A stretch of 64,000 bases of DNA from Ectopseudomonas guguanensis (GTDB taxonomy: Bacteria; Pseudomonadota; Gammaproteobacteria; Pseudomonadales; Pseudomonadaceae). Shown in pieces: positions 24,795 to 33,980 of this stretch (position 1 is its first letter; each line of letters begins with the position of its first letter). The position numbers were made by a program, and so were the translations under genes. A model generated the notes under the pieces. It saw only the letters and a program-made list of their open reading frames with translations, did not search any database and had not been told where the DNA came from. The stretch is from assembly GCF_900104265.1 (NCBI RefSeq), contig NZ_FNJJ01000012.1, positions 133,853-197,852 on the forward strand, in the 5' to 3' direction.

Positions 24795-26051
24795 TCAGCG
24801 GGCGCGCAGCTGTTGCAGCAACTCGGTGTTGGGGTAGCCATCGGCCGGCCAGTTCAGCTGCAGCTGCAGGGCGCGGATGGCCTTGCGCGTATTGGCGCCG
24901 ATGATGCCGTCGGCCGGGCCGGGGTCGAAGCCCGCCTGGGCCAGCCGCTCCTGCAGCTCGACGCGCTCGCTGCGGCCCAGTTGCCGCTCGCCTCGGGGCC
25001 ACTGACCCTGGATTTCGCTGGGGCGCAGCAGGTTGTCGGCGAGCAGGCCGATGGCCAGCGCGTAGGAGGTGGAGTTGTTGTACTTGAGGATGCTGCGGAA
25101 GTTGTCCAGCAGCAGGAAGGCCGGGCCTTTGTGCCCGGCAGGCAGTTGCAGGCTGGCGCGGGCACTGGCGGCTGCTCCGGTGGGCGCCAGCGGGCGCACG
25201 CCGAGTTCGGCCCATTCGGCCAGCGTGCGGCGCTGGTCCGGGTCGGCCAGCGAATAATCGAAGCCGCTCGGCAGGCGCACTTCGAAGCCCCAGGGTTGGC
25301 CGCGCTGCCATCCCGATGCCTGCAGGTAGTGGGCGGCCGAAGCCAGTGCATCGGTCGAGGAGCCCCACAGGTCGCGCTTGCCGTCGCCGTCGAAGTCCAC
25401 TGCATGCTGGTTGTAGGTAGTGGGCATGAACTGGGTCTGGCCCATGGCGCCGGCCCAGGAGCCGATCATGCGTTCGCTGGGCACATCGCCGTTCTGCAGG
25501 ATCTGCAGCGCGGCCAGCAACTGCACGCGCCAGAAACCTTGGCGACGGCCGTCGTAGGCCAGGGTCGCAAGAGAGCGAATCACGCTATGACTGCCGATGT
25601 TGCTGCCGAAGTTGCTTTCCAGGCCCCAGATGGCCACCAGGATCGGAGCTTCCACGCCATATTGCCGTTCGATGCGCTGCAGCACGGCGTTATGCTGCGC
25701 CAGCAGTACCCGGCCACGGCCGATACGGCTGGAGGAGACGGCGCCGTCGAGATACTCCCACACCGGTCGGGTGAACTCGGGCTGGCTGCTGTCGGCCTTG
25801 AGCACTGCCGGGTCGGGGGTGACGCCGGCGAATACGCGATCGAACAGCGCGGCGTCGATGCCGGCGGCAATCGCCTCGCTGCGCAGTGCACGTCGCCAGT
25901 CGGCGAAACTGGCCAGCGGTTCTTCGGCTGGGGTCTGGGCGGTTGCCTGGGGGGCAACTGTGGGCAGGTTTTCCGCCGGGGCCTGGGCGCAGGCCGCCAG
26001 CAGCAGGACAGGAAGCAAAGCCAGGGCGCGACGGGGAAACTGGTGTGGCAT
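24795..26051 (-). CDS. Lipoprotein lytic transglycosylase with C-terminal peptidoglycan-binding domain
   Basis: A 418-residue MltB-family protein. The lipobox LLLAAC ends near residue 21. The catalytic region is LVAIWGLESNFGSNIG with Glu, followed by GAMGQTQFMPTTYN. About the last 60 residues form a peptidoglycan-binding type 1 domain (LAQAGFDPGPADGIIGANTR). It differs from mltB at 19168 by the lipobox and the binding domain, so it probably acts from the outer membrane. It is separated from lipA by 130 bases. Confidence 0.92.
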   Translation of the reverse strand: MPHQFPRRALALLPVLLLAACAQAPAENLPTVAPQATAQTPAEEPLASFADWRRALRSEAIAAGIDAALFDRVFAGVTPDPAVLKADSSQPEFTRPVWEYLDGAVSSSRIGRGRVLLAQHNAVLQRIERQYGVEAPILVAIWGLESNFGSNIGSHSVIRSLATLAYDGRRQGFWRVQLLAALQILQNGDVPSERMIGSWAGAMGQTQFMPTTYNQHAVDFDGDGKRDLWGSSTDALASAAHYLQASGWQRGQPWGFEVRLPSGFDYSLADPDQRRTLAEWAELGVRPLAPTGAAASARASLQLPAGHKGPAFLLLDNFRSILKYNNSTSYALAIGLLADNLLRPSEIQGQWPRGERQLGRSERVELQERLAQAGFDPGPADGIIGANTRKAIRALQLQLNWPADGYPNTELLQQLRAR

Positions 26052-26084
26052 GTCTATCTCAAGGCGTTTAAGCAGGCTGCTACC

Positions 26085-26279
26085 TTAGCATGCTCGCGCC
26101 GGATTCTGGGCTATCAGCGCAGCTAACCGGCCCATAAAGCAAGAAGCCTCCCAATTGTGGGAGGCTTCGCGGCGGTAGCTGCCTTTGCCTTTCTGCGGTC
26201 GTTCCTGGCGGGAGCGAAACAGGGGCTGGGCGATGATGGATTTGGCCTTGTTCGGCCGTTTGCCGGTTTTCTTGCTCAT
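26085..26279 (-). CDS. arfA: Alternative ribosome-rescue factor A
   Basis: A 64-residue basic protein whose segment PLFRSRQERPQKGKGSYRR followed by NWEAS closely resembles the ArfA core. ArfA recruits RF2 to ribosomes stalled on non-stop mRNA as backup for tmRNA. A GAGGA lies eight bases before the ATG. A strong hairpin inside the gene (26143-26168) should end or cleave the mRNA before the stop codon, the known arrangement that makes arfA itself a tmRNA target. The reading frame after the hairpin (to AC at the end) would be degraded or not made under normal conditions. Confidence 0.88.
   Translation of the reverse strand: MSKKTGKRPNKAKSIIAQPLFRSRQERPQKGKGSYRREASHNWEASCFMGRLAALIAQNPARAC
26143..26168 (-). 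terminator. Intragenic hairpin in arfA (terminator or RNase III site)
   Basis: An 11-base perfect stem GAAGCCTCCCA/TGGGAGGCTTC with a four-base loop lies within the arfA coding region. On the minus strand it encodes EASHNWEAS and is followed by the T-rich TTGCTTTATG. It would create mRNA lacking a stop codon. Confidence 0.8.
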
Positions 26280-26363
26280 GGCGTTTCCTCATGCGAACTG
26301 GCCTGCGCCAATGCAGACGGCGCGGACTATGCGCCGCTGTTCAGAAAATGTCCAGACGGGGGC

Positions 26364-26415
26364 GTAGGGCGGGTGCAACCCGCCATCATCGGGTGGCGGG
26401 TTGCACCCGCCCTAC
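26364..26415. repeat. REP-like inverted pair, family C
   Basis: Two inverted copies of GTAGGGCGGGTGCAACCC separated by about 10 bases. The outer end overlaps the holA stop codon (TAG within GTAG on the minus strand). Confidence 0.85.
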
Positions 26416-27446
26416 GGAGAAAGACGCAGGCGCTGCCCGGCCAGTTGCAGGGTCAGCATGGCCAGTTCGCTCCAGGGATCGCCGGGTGCCTGGCCCTTTA
26501 TCTGCGCGTCGATCAGTTGCGCCTGCTGCAGCAACTGGCCCCAGCGCTTGCTGCTGTGGCGCTGCAGGGCTTTGGAAACCAGCGGGCGGCGCTTGTCCCA
26601 CACCGGCGGACGGGCGCTGGCGAAGGCCTTGTCCAGTGGCATGCCCTGGCTCTGCTGGTGGGCGATGCCGGCCAGCAGACGAATCTCGCGCGCCAGTGCC
26701 CAGAGGATCACCGGGGTTTCCACGCCTTCGCCGCGCAGCCCTTCGAGGACACGCAGGGCGTGCGCCGCGTCGCCGGCCAGGGCGCAGTCGATCAGGCCGA
26801 ACACGTCGAAGCGGGCGCTGTCGGCCACGGCGGCCTGCACGGTTTCGGCATCCACCTGATTGCCTTCGGCGAGCAGCTTGAGCTTTTCCACTTCCTGGGC
26901 GGCGGCCAGCAGGTTGCCTTCGACGCGGGCAGCGATCATTTCCACCGCATCGGCGCTGGCGCTCAGGCCGGCCTGCGCCAGGCGCTGGCGAATCCATTGC
27001 GGCAGCTGGTTGGCGTCCACCGGCCAGATCTGGATGAACTGGCTCACCTGGCCGTCGATCAGCGCCTTGGCCCATTTGGATTTCTGCGTGCTGCCGTCGA
27101 GCTTGGGCAGGCTCAGCAGCAGCACGGTGTCCTCGGGCGGCCGAGACAGGTATTCGAGCAGCGCTGCGGTGCCCTTGTCGCCTGGCTTGCCGGAAGGCAG
27201 GCGCAGTTCCAGCAGACGCTTTTCGGCGAACAGCGAGAGGCTGGCGCCGGCCTGCAGCAGATTGCCCCAGTCGAAGTTGGCTTCGGCGTTGAACACCTGG
27301 CGTTCGCTGAAACCCTGCTGGCGGCAGGCGTTGCGGATGGCGTCAGCGGTTTCCTGACAGAGCAGCGGCTCGTCACCGCTGATCGCATAGACGGGTGCGA
27401 GCGCGCCTTGCAGGTGTTTGCCGAGTTGCGCGGGGGCGAGCTTCAT
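26412..27446 (-). CDS. holA: DNA polymerase III delta subunit
   Basis: A 344-residue clamp-loader subunit that opens the beta sliding clamp. It starts MKLAPAQLGKHL, with YAISGDEPLLCQE at about residues 20-32 and an alpha-helical C-terminal collar domain. It lies downstream of lptE on the minus strand, the common leuS-lptE-holA order. Its final codon and stop are inside a palindromic repeat. Confidence 0.95.
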   Translation of the reverse strand: MKLAPAQLGKHLQGALAPVYAISGDEPLLCQETADAIRNACRQQGFSERQVFNAEANFDWGNLLQAGASLSLFAEKRLLELRLPSGKPGDKGTAALLEYLSRPPEDTVLLLSLPKLDGSTQKSKWAKALIDGQVSQFIQIWPVDANQLPQWIRQRLAQAGLSASADAVEMIAARVEGNLLAAAQEVEKLKLLAEGNQVDAETVQAAVADSARFDVFGLIDCALAGDAAHALRVLEGLRGEGVETPVILWALAREIRLLAGIAHQQSQGMPLDKAFASARPPVWDKRRPLVSKALQRHSSKRWGQLLQQAQLIDAQIKGQAPGDPWSELAMLTLQLAGQRLRLSP

Positions 27447-27500
27447 CGAGGTGATGTCATGAGGCGAGTGGGCGAGGGCCGCAGAGGCGGCCCTGGTGCC

Positions 27501-28112
27501 TTACTGGATTGGCAGTTCGATCGGCGACTGCTGCGGCGCGACCTGGCTCTCGCGAGCACGACGAGCCGCTTCCAGTGCTTCGGCTTCTGCCCTGGCGCGG
27601 GCTTCGGCGGTCTGCTGCAACTGGTCGAGCTGGGCCGGGGTGATCTGCTGCAGGTTCTGCGTGAGCTGCTGGATCATCTCGCGGCGCAGTTCGCTGCGCA
27701 GCTGCGCGGCTTCCTGGTCGGAGCCGGCCAGGTTGTTGTCGTCCTGCTGGTAGTAGTTCTGCACTTCCACCTTGTTGCCGGTCAGCAGCAGGTTCTGCCC
27801 GCCACGGATTTCATAGTCCAGCGCCATGGTCAGCTCATACTCGGCGGTACGAGCGCCACTGCTGTAGCTGGCGCTGCGGCGGTTCTCGGTTTCGCGGGCG
27901 ATCACCAGCTTGTAGGGCGCACCGGCGTAAACGCGCACGCCATTGTTCTCCAGCACTTCGCGCACCTGCTGCACGGTGTCGCCGTAGGCGTCGCGCGCGC
28001 TGACGTCCAGTTCCTTGAGGGCGAACTGCACGTCGCCGGTGCCGCGCAGCTGGAAGCCACAGGCGCTGAGCAGGCCGGCCAGGCCGATGACCAGCAGATT
28101 CCGTTTCATCAT
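27501..28112 (-). CDS. lptE: LPS-assembly lipoprotein LptE
   Basis: A 203-residue outer-membrane lipoprotein that plugs the LptD barrel for lipopolysaccharide insertion. Lipobox LLSAC is followed by GFQLRG, the typical mature start. The C-terminal 40 residues are Gln/Ala/Glu-rich and probably helical. The start at 28112 (MMKRN) has GGGG eight bases upstream; two earlier in-frame starts are too close to or before that site. It lies between leuS and holA. Confidence 0.94.
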   Translation of the reverse strand: MMKRNLLVIGLAGLLSACGFQLRGTGDVQFALKELDVSARDAYGDTVQQVREVLENNGVRVYAGAPYKLVIARETENRRSASYSSGARTAEYELTMALDYEIRGGQNLLLTGNKVEVQNYYQQDDNNLAGSDQEAAQLRSELRREMIQQLTQNLQQITPAQLDQLQQTAEARARAEAEALEAARRARESQVAPQQSPIELPIQ

Positions 28113-28166
28113 TCTCATATCCCCTTGGCGGATCACGGCGCCACGTATCGGTGGCGCCGAGCTTAA

Positions 28167-30779
28167 TCAGTTGGCGACTATGTTGACCAGCTTGCCCGGC
28201 ACCACGATGACCTTGCGGATGCTCAGGCCTTCGGTGAAGCGCAGCACGTTCTCGTTGGCGCGGGCGGCGGCCTCGACTTCTTCGCGGGAAGCGGAGGCCG
28301 GTACTTCGATCTGCCCGCGCAGCTTGCCGTTGACCTGCACCACCAGGGTCAGGCTGTCCTGCACCAGGGCCGATTCGTCGACCTGCGGCCATTGCGCGTC
28401 GATCACTGCATCGCTGTGACCCAGGCGCTGCCACAGCTCGTGGCTGATGTGCGGGGTGATCGGCGCCAGCAGCAGGGTGACGATCTCCAGGCCTTCGTGC
28501 ACCAGCGCGCGGTCCTGTTCGGTTGCGGTGGCGGCCTTTTCCAGCACGTTCATCAGCGTCATCACCTGGGCGACGGCGGTGTTGAACTTGTGGTGCTGGC
28601 CGATATCGTTGCTGGCCTGCTTGATCGCCAGGTGAATGGCGCGGCGCACGGCCTTCTGCTCGTCGCTGAGGCTGGTGATATCCAGCTTGCCCGGCAGGCC
28701 GGCGCTGACGTGAGCGTGAGCCAGACGCCAGACGCGACGCAGGAAGCGATTGGCGCCCTCGACGCCGGCATCCGACCATTCGCAGCTCTGATCGGGCGGC
28801 GAGGCGAACATCATGAACAGGCGGCAGGTGTCGGCGCCGTACTGATCGATCATGTCCTGCGGGTCGACGCCGTTGTTCTTCGACTTGGACATCTTCTCGG
28901 TGCCGCCGATCTCCACCGGCAGACCGTCGCTCTTCAGCTTGGCGCCGATGACCTTGGCCTTGGCATCACGCTCGACCTCGACGTCGGCCGGGTTGAACCA
29001 GTCCTTGCCGCCGTTTTCCAGGGTGCGGTAGTAGGTCTCGGCAACCACCATGCCCTGGGTCAGCAGATTCTTGAACGGCTCATTCGATGACACCAAACCT
29101 TCGTCGCGCATCAGCTTGTGGAAGAAGCGCGCGTACAACAGGTGCAGGATGGCGTGCTCGATGCCGCCGATGTACTGATCCACCGGCAGCCAGTGGTTGG
29201 CCGCTTGCGGGTCGACCATGCCGCCCTCGTAGTTCGGGCTGGCGTAGCGGGCGAAGTACCAGGACGACTCCACGAAGGTGTCCATGGTGTCGGTTTCGCG
29301 CTTGGCCGGGGCGCCGCATTTCGGGCAGCTGCACTCGTAGAACTCGGGCATCTTCGCCAGCGGGCTGCCTGCGCCGTCCGGCACCACGTCTTCGGGCAGC
29401 ACCACCGGCAGCTGGTCTTCCGGCACCGGTACGTCGCCGCAGCTTTCGCAGTGGATGATCGGGATCGGGCAGCCCCAGTAGCGCTGGCGGCTGATGCCCC
29501 AGTCGCGCAGGCGGAACTGGGTCTTGCGCGCGCCGTGCGCGCTGGCTTCCAGGTCGCCGACGATGGCGTCGAAGGCGGCGCTGAAATCCAGACCGTCGTA
29601 CTTGCCGGAGTTGATGGTGGTCAGGCCGGCCTTGTCGCCGTACCAGTCCTGCCAGGTGCTGGTGTCGTAGTCCTTGCCTTCGCCGGTGTATACCTGCTTG
29701 ATCGGCAGGTCGTACTTGCCCGCGAATTCGAAGTCACGCTCGTCATGCGCCGGCACGGCCATCACCGCGCCTTCGCCGTAGCCCCAGAGCACGTAGTTGG
29801 CGACAAAGACCGGCAGCTTGTCGCCGGTCAGCGGATGAATGACGAACTGGCCGGTGGCCAGGCCTTTCTTCTCCATGGTGGCCATGTCGGCCTCGGCCAC
29901 GGAGCCGGCCTTGCACTCGGCGATAAAGGCAGCGATGGCCGGATTGGATTCGGCAGCGCGCTGGGCCAGCGGATGTTCGGCGGCCACGGCGACGTAGGTG
30001 GCACCCATCAGGGTGTCGGGGCGAGTGGAGTAGACCTTCAGCTGACCATCGATGCCGATGCTGGCGACGTCGTAGTCGAACACGATGTCGGCACCGAAAC
30101 TCTTGCCGATCCAGTTGCGCTGCATGGTCTTGACCTGCTCGGGCCAGCCATCCAGCTCGTCCAGGCTGCTCAGCAGCTCATCGGCATAGGCGGTGATCTT
30201 GAAGTAGTACATCGGGATTTCGCGCTTCTCGATCAGCGCGCCCGAACGCCAGCCCCGGCCGTCGATGACCTGCTCGTTGGCCAGTACGGTCTGGTCCACC
30301 GGGTCCCAGTTGACGGTGCCGTTCTTGCGGTAGATCACGCCCTTCTCGAACAGGCGGGTGAACAGCCACTGTTCCCAGCGGTAGTAGTCCGGCTTGCAGG
30401 TGGTGACTTCGCGCGTCCAGTCGATGGCCAGGCCCAGCGATTTGAGCTGGGACTTCATGTAGGCGATGTTCTCGTAGGTCCACTTGGCCGGCGCCACCTG
30501 GTTCTTCATCGCGGCGTTTTCCGCCGGCATGCCGAAGGCGTCCCAGCCCATCGGCTGCAGCACGTTCTTGCCCTGCATGCGCTGGTAGCGGGCAATCACG
30601 TCACCGATGGTGTAGTTGCGCACGTGCCCCATGTGTAGCTTGCCGCTGGGGTAGGGGAACATCGACAGGCAGTAGAAGGTGTCCTTGCCGGGCTGTTCGC
30701 TGACGACGAAGGATTTCTGCGCGTCCCAGTGGGACTGCGCGGCGGCTTCTATTTCACGGGGCGAGTACTGTTCGTGCAT
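28167..30779 (-). CDS. leuS: Leucyl-tRNA synthetase
   Basis: An 870-residue class I synthetase. The HIGH-type motif is PYPSGKLHMGH near residues 43-53; the KMSKS motif is MSKSKNNGVD near residue 624. The editing domain (CP1) is present, including GYGEGAVMAVPAHDERD. The start at 30779 (MHEQYSP) matches the family start; the upstream frame is not conserved. It diverges from the zinc-ribbon gene. Confidence 0.97.
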   Translation of the reverse strand: MHEQYSPREIEAAAQSHWDAQKSFVVSEQPGKDTFYCLSMFPYPSGKLHMGHVRNYTIGDVIARYQRMQGKNVLQPMGWDAFGMPAENAAMKNQVAPAKWTYENIAYMKSQLKSLGLAIDWTREVTTCKPDYYRWEQWLFTRLFEKGVIYRKNGTVNWDPVDQTVLANEQVIDGRGWRSGALIEKREIPMYYFKITAYADELLSSLDELDGWPEQVKTMQRNWIGKSFGADIVFDYDVASIGIDGQLKVYSTRPDTLMGATYVAVAAEHPLAQRAAESNPAIAAFIAECKAGSVAEADMATMEKKGLATGQFVIHPLTGDKLPVFVANYVLWGYGEGAVMAVPAHDERDFEFAGKYDLPIKQVYTGEGKDYDTSTWQDWYGDKAGLTTINSGKYDGLDFSAAFDAIVGDLEASAHGARKTQFRLRDWGISRQRYWGCPIPIIHCESCGDVPVPEDQLPVVLPEDVVPDGAGSPLAKMPEFYECSCPKCGAPAKRETDTMDTFVESSWYFARYASPNYEGGMVDPQAANHWLPVDQYIGGIEHAILHLLYARFFHKLMRDEGLVSSNEPFKNLLTQGMVVAETYYRTLENGGKDWFNPADVEVERDAKAKVIGAKLKSDGLPVEIGGTEKMSKSKNNGVDPQDMIDQYGADTCRLFMMFASPPDQSCEWSDAGVEGANRFLRRVWRLAHAHVSAGLPGKLDITSLSDEQKAVRRAIHLAIKQASNDIGQHHKFNTAVAQVMTLMNVLEKAATATEQDRALVHEGLEIVTLLLAPITPHISHELWQRLGHSDAVIDAQWPQVDESALVQDSLTLVVQVNGKLRGQIEVPASASREEVEAAARANENVLRFTEGLSIRKVIVVPGKLVNIVAN

Positions 30780-30958
30780 GGCTCTGGCGCTGAAGGAATG
30801 GGGCTTTTCGGAAAACGTCGTAGCATACATGAGCGCCGTCTGCCGAGGGAAACCCAGATTGCGCCGCGTCCGCCGTTTGTCGCGGCGTCCGGCTGCTTGC
30901 AGGGCCTTCGCTAAGCTTTATGCAAGGGCCGCGAATCTCGGGCCTTGCGAGGTGTTGC

Positions 30959-31387
30959 ATGGTGGATGCACGGCAGGCGGAACGAGGCGGTGGGCTGTAC
31001 GAGCGGCTCTTGCAGCGGCTCGCCCTGGCGCTGGAGGAAGCCGACACGGCCAGCCGCCTGCATGCCGTGCCGCTGCGCGAGCTGGAGCTCGATGGTCTCA
31101 GCCCGGCCGAGCTGGAACTGATCCGCGCCTACCTCAATCGTGACCTTCACTGGCTGCGTGGCTGGCATGCAGCGGCCGAGGAGCTGGCGCTGATCCAGCG
31201 TCAGCCCATGCGCAGCGCCAAGGCCGCTGGCGGCAGACCAGCGAGCAAGTTCAAGCCGCTGATGAAACGGCGCCAGGCCCTGTGCTGCGCACTCTGCGGT
31301 ACGCCGGTGAGCTGGCATCGGGGGCAGGATGCTCAGGCCTGCCAGGCCTGTGGCTCCAAGTTGTTTCGTAGCGGCAATCCTCGTTAG
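30959..31387 (+). CDS. YbeL-like zinc-ribbon protein
   Basis: A 142-residue protein with a helical N-terminal two thirds (ERLLQRLALALEEAD) and a C-terminal zinc ribbon with two CxxC pairs, CALCG and CQACG. This resembles E. coli YbeL (DUF1451 group), encoded beside leuS/lptE there too. GAGG lies six bases before the ATG. The role is unknown. Confidence 0.85.
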   Translation: MVDARQAERGGGLYERLLQRLALALEEADTASRLHAVPLRELELDGLSPAELELIRAYLNRDLHWLRGWHAAAEELALIQRQPMRSAKAAGGRPASKFKPLMKRRQALCCALCGTPVSWHRGQDAQACQACGSKLFRSGNPR

Positions 31388-31410
31388 GCTTGGGCACCCT
31401 GGAGGTGCCC

Positions 31411-32181
31411 ATGCCGATTCGCTTCACCCTCAAACAGCTGTTGATGCCGCCCGGCGTGCTCCTGCTGCTCATCCTGCTCGCCTGGTGGCTGCGCCGACGC
31501 TTTCCTCGTCTGGCGGCCGTTTGCTTCGTCGCTGGGGTGGGCGGCCTCTGGCTGATGAGCCTTCCGGCCGTGGTGGAGTGGAGCGCGCGGCAGCTGGAGA
31601 GCGAGCCGGCATTGGCTGAGGCGCAGTGGGCGGGCCTGGCTCAGCGCGCCGATGCCATCGTGATTCTGGGAGCAGGGCGCGAGCAGGGCGATCCGGGCTG
31701 GGGGCATGTCGATCAGCCTGGGTTGATGGCCCTTGAGCGCCTGCGTTATGCAGCGCGACTGGCACGCGCCTCCGGTCTGCCGCTGGCCGCCACTGGCGGC
31801 CTGCACTACGGCCAGCCGCCCAGCGAGGCGGCGCTGATGGCCGATGTCATGCAGCGCGACTACGGGCTCACAATCCGCTGGCTGGAGGAGCAGAGCCGCA
31901 CCACCTGGGAGAATGCCCAGCTGAGCGCCGAGCTGCTGCAGGCGCAGGGTGTGCGGCGCGTGGTGCTGGTGACCCAGGCCTGGCATATGCCGCGGGCGCG
32001 CTGGTGTTTCGAGCAGGCCGGCTTCGAGGTGATCACGGCGCCCATGGGCTTTCTCAGCGCTGGCTACCAGCGCCCGCTGGGCGGCTGGCTACCGGAGTCC
32101 CGGGCCATCTGGCAGAACAGCCAGCTGCTCAACGAGGCGCTGGGCCTGTGGTTTTATCCTCTGGCCTATGGGCAGCGTTAA
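31411..32181 (+). CDS. YdcF/ElyC-like DUF218 membrane protein
   Basis: A 256-residue protein with two N-terminal membrane segments (about residues 8-26 and 33-52) and a periplasmic DUF218 domain. AIVILGAGR opens the domain, and TQAWHMPRARWCFE is the family histidine/arginine motif. The length and topology match E. coli ElyC, which affects undecaprenyl-phosphate-dependent envelope synthesis. GGAGG five bases before the ATG supports the start. It follows the zinc-ribbon gene by 23 bases. Confidence 0.87.
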   Translation: MPIRFTLKQLLMPPGVLLLLILLAWWLRRRFPRLAAVCFVAGVGGLWLMSLPAVVEWSARQLESEPALAEAQWAGLAQRADAIVILGAGREQGDPGWGHVDQPGLMALERLRYAARLARASGLPLAATGGLHYGQPPSEAALMADVMQRDYGLTIRWLEEQSRTTWENAQLSAELLQAQGVRRVVLVTQAWHMPRARWCFEQAGFEVITAPMGFLSAGYQRPLGGWLPESRAIWQNSQLLNEALGLWFYPLAYGQR

Positions 32182-32234
32182 GCGATAAGCCAAAAGCTGC
32201 AAGAAGGAGCCGCGGCGATCCGTGCGGCAGGGAA

Positions 32235-32322
32235 GTAGGGTGCGCCGTGCGCACCAGCGCTCCAGGCCAATCCACGCCCTGAAACGGAAGTGCGCTCCTC
32301 CGGTGCGCAAGGTGCACCCTAG
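32235..32322. repeat. Decayed REP-like pair, family A
   Basis: GTAGGGTGCGCCGTGCGC at 32235 faces a diverged inverted copy ending CACCCTAG at 32322. It fills most of the gap between the convergent ydcF-like and lnt genes. Confidence 0.7.
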
Positions 32323-32343
32323 GAACTGCAGGCGGCGTAGCGG

Positions 32344-33867
32344 CTAAAGCGTCTTGGCCATACGACTGGCCAGCAGCGCCCAGCCCAGCAGCAGGGCGCA
32401 GAGAATCGCCAGCGGCCAGATGCGCCATTGCAGGTAGGGCGTCAGCCCCTGCATCGGCAGCACTTCGCCGTAGAGCACGCCTTGCTCGAACTGCGGCAGT
32501 GCCGTCTGGATCCTGCCCTGCGGGTCGATCACCACGGTCATGCCGTTGTTGGTGGCGCGGATCATCCAGCGCCCGGCCTCCAGCGCGCGCATCTGCGCCA
32601 TCTGCAGGTGTTGCAGGGGGCCGATGGAGGTGCCGAACCAGGCGTCGTTGCTCACCGTCAGCAGGATGTCGCTGTCCGCCGCCAGCGCCGCGGCGAATTC
32701 CGGGTAGACCACCTCGTAGCAGATGAACGGCGCAATGCGATACCCCTTGGCCAGTAGCGGCGGCTGGTCGGCCGGGCCGCGGGCGAAGTCGGACATCGGC
32801 AGGTCGAAGAAGGCGATCAATCCGCGCAGCACTTCCTGCAGCGGCACGTACTCACCAAAGGGCACCAGTTTCTGCTTGAGATAGGTGCCCTGGCCTTCGC
32901 CGAAGCTGGTGATGGCGTTGTAGTAACGAATCTCGCCGCGCTCGTTGGACTGCCGCACCGGCACGCCGGTGATCAGTGCACTGTTGCGGTCACGGGCAAA
33001 GCGGTCCATCACGCCGATATAGCCCTGGGCCAGGTCCTTGAGCACCGGAATGGCGGTCTCCGGCCAGACCAGCAGGTCGACCTGCTTGGCGCTGAAGCTG
33101 AGGTCGCGATACAGCGCCAGTTGCGCGTTGAGCTGGGCCGGGTCCCATTTCAGGTTCTGTTCGACATTGCCCTGCACCAGGGCGACGCTCAGGCTGCCGC
33201 CTGCTGCGCGGGTCCATTCGTGGCCCTTCAGCGCCAGGCCTGCAAGCCAGGGGGCCAGCAGCAGGAGCAGGGCGCAGATGTAGCGCGGTTTGTGCGCACG
33301 CAGACGCTCCAGATTGATGATCAGCGCGGCCGACAGGGCGATGACGAAGGAGGCCAGCCAGACCCCGCCGACCGGCACCAGACCACTCAGCGGGCCTTCG
33401 AGCTGGCTGTAGCCGGCGTAGAGCCAGGGAAAACCGGTAAGGAACCAGCCGCGAAACACCTCCTGCACCACCCACAGCGCAGCGAACGCCAGGGCGTCGG
33501 CCAGCGGCGCTTCACTGCGGCGTATCCAACGCGCCCAGAGCGCGGCGGTCAGGGCGAAGAACAGGCCCAGTCCGGCGACGAAGCCCAGGGTGAGAATGCC
33601 TGCCAGCGCCGGCGAGGCGGCGCCATAGTCATGGATGCTGACATACACCCAGCTGGTGCCGGCGGCGAACAGGCCGAAGCCGTAGCTCCAGCCGCGCAGC
33701 GCCGCCTGGCCCGGACGCAGTTCGCGCAGGCCGAGATAGAACAGGGCAATGGACAGCACGGCCAGCGGCCACAGGTCGAAGGGGGCGAGCGCCAGGGTGG
33801 TCAGGGCGCCTGCGCCGCAGGCGAGCAGGTGGCCGGGCCAGCCCGGACGAGTGATCCATTGCAGCAT
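32344..33867 (-). CDS. lnt: Apolipoprotein N-acyltransferase
   Basis: A 507-residue inner-membrane enzyme adding the third acyl chain to lipoproteins. There are several N-terminal membrane segments, then a nitrilase-like domain with the catalytic triad visible as Glu in VWPETAIP, Lys in KQKLVPFGEY and Cys in FICYEVVYP, and a last membrane segment. The start at 33867 (MLQWI) avoids an upstream stretch that runs through a palindromic repeat. It lies just downstream of corC, the common ybeZ-ybeY-corC-lnt order. Confidence 0.95.
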   Translation of the reverse strand: MLQWITRPGWPGHLLACGAGALTTLALAPFDLWPLAVLSIALFYLGLRELRPGQAALRGWSYGFGLFAAGTSWVYVSIHDYGAASPALAGILTLGFVAGLGLFFALTAALWARWIRRSEAPLADALAFAALWVVQEVFRGWFLTGFPWLYAGYSQLEGPLSGLVPVGGVWLASFVIALSAALIINLERLRAHKPRYICALLLLLAPWLAGLALKGHEWTRAAGGSLSVALVQGNVEQNLKWDPAQLNAQLALYRDLSFSAKQVDLLVWPETAIPVLKDLAQGYIGVMDRFARDRNSALITGVPVRQSNERGEIRYYNAITSFGEGQGTYLKQKLVPFGEYVPLQEVLRGLIAFFDLPMSDFARGPADQPPLLAKGYRIAPFICYEVVYPEFAAALAADSDILLTVSNDAWFGTSIGPLQHLQMAQMRALEAGRWMIRATNNGMTVVIDPQGRIQTALPQFEQGVLYGEVLPMQGLTPYLQWRIWPLAILCALLLGWALLASRMAKTL

Positions 33868-33929
33868 GGGGTGATCCTTGGAAGCGGAGTGGCGCAAGGG
33901 TAGGGGCAGGCAGTGGCAGGCGGCAAGTG

Positions 33930-33975
33930 GTAGCCCGGATGCAATCCGGGGAGGCGCGCCAGCCATCCCCGGATA
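33930..33975. repeat. Decayed REP-like pair, family B
   Basis: GTAGCCCGGATGCAATCC starts at 33930 and is followed by a degraded inverted half (ATCCCCGGAT). A GGCAGG-rich stretch lies immediately before it (33905-33925), as at the intact copy at 37819. Confidence 0.65.
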
Positions 33976-33980
33976 CTCCG

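Noticed and set aside
26157..28166. A 669-codon plus-strand frame across holA and lptE
   Set aside because: It is antisense to two conserved genes and begins inside the arfA hairpin.
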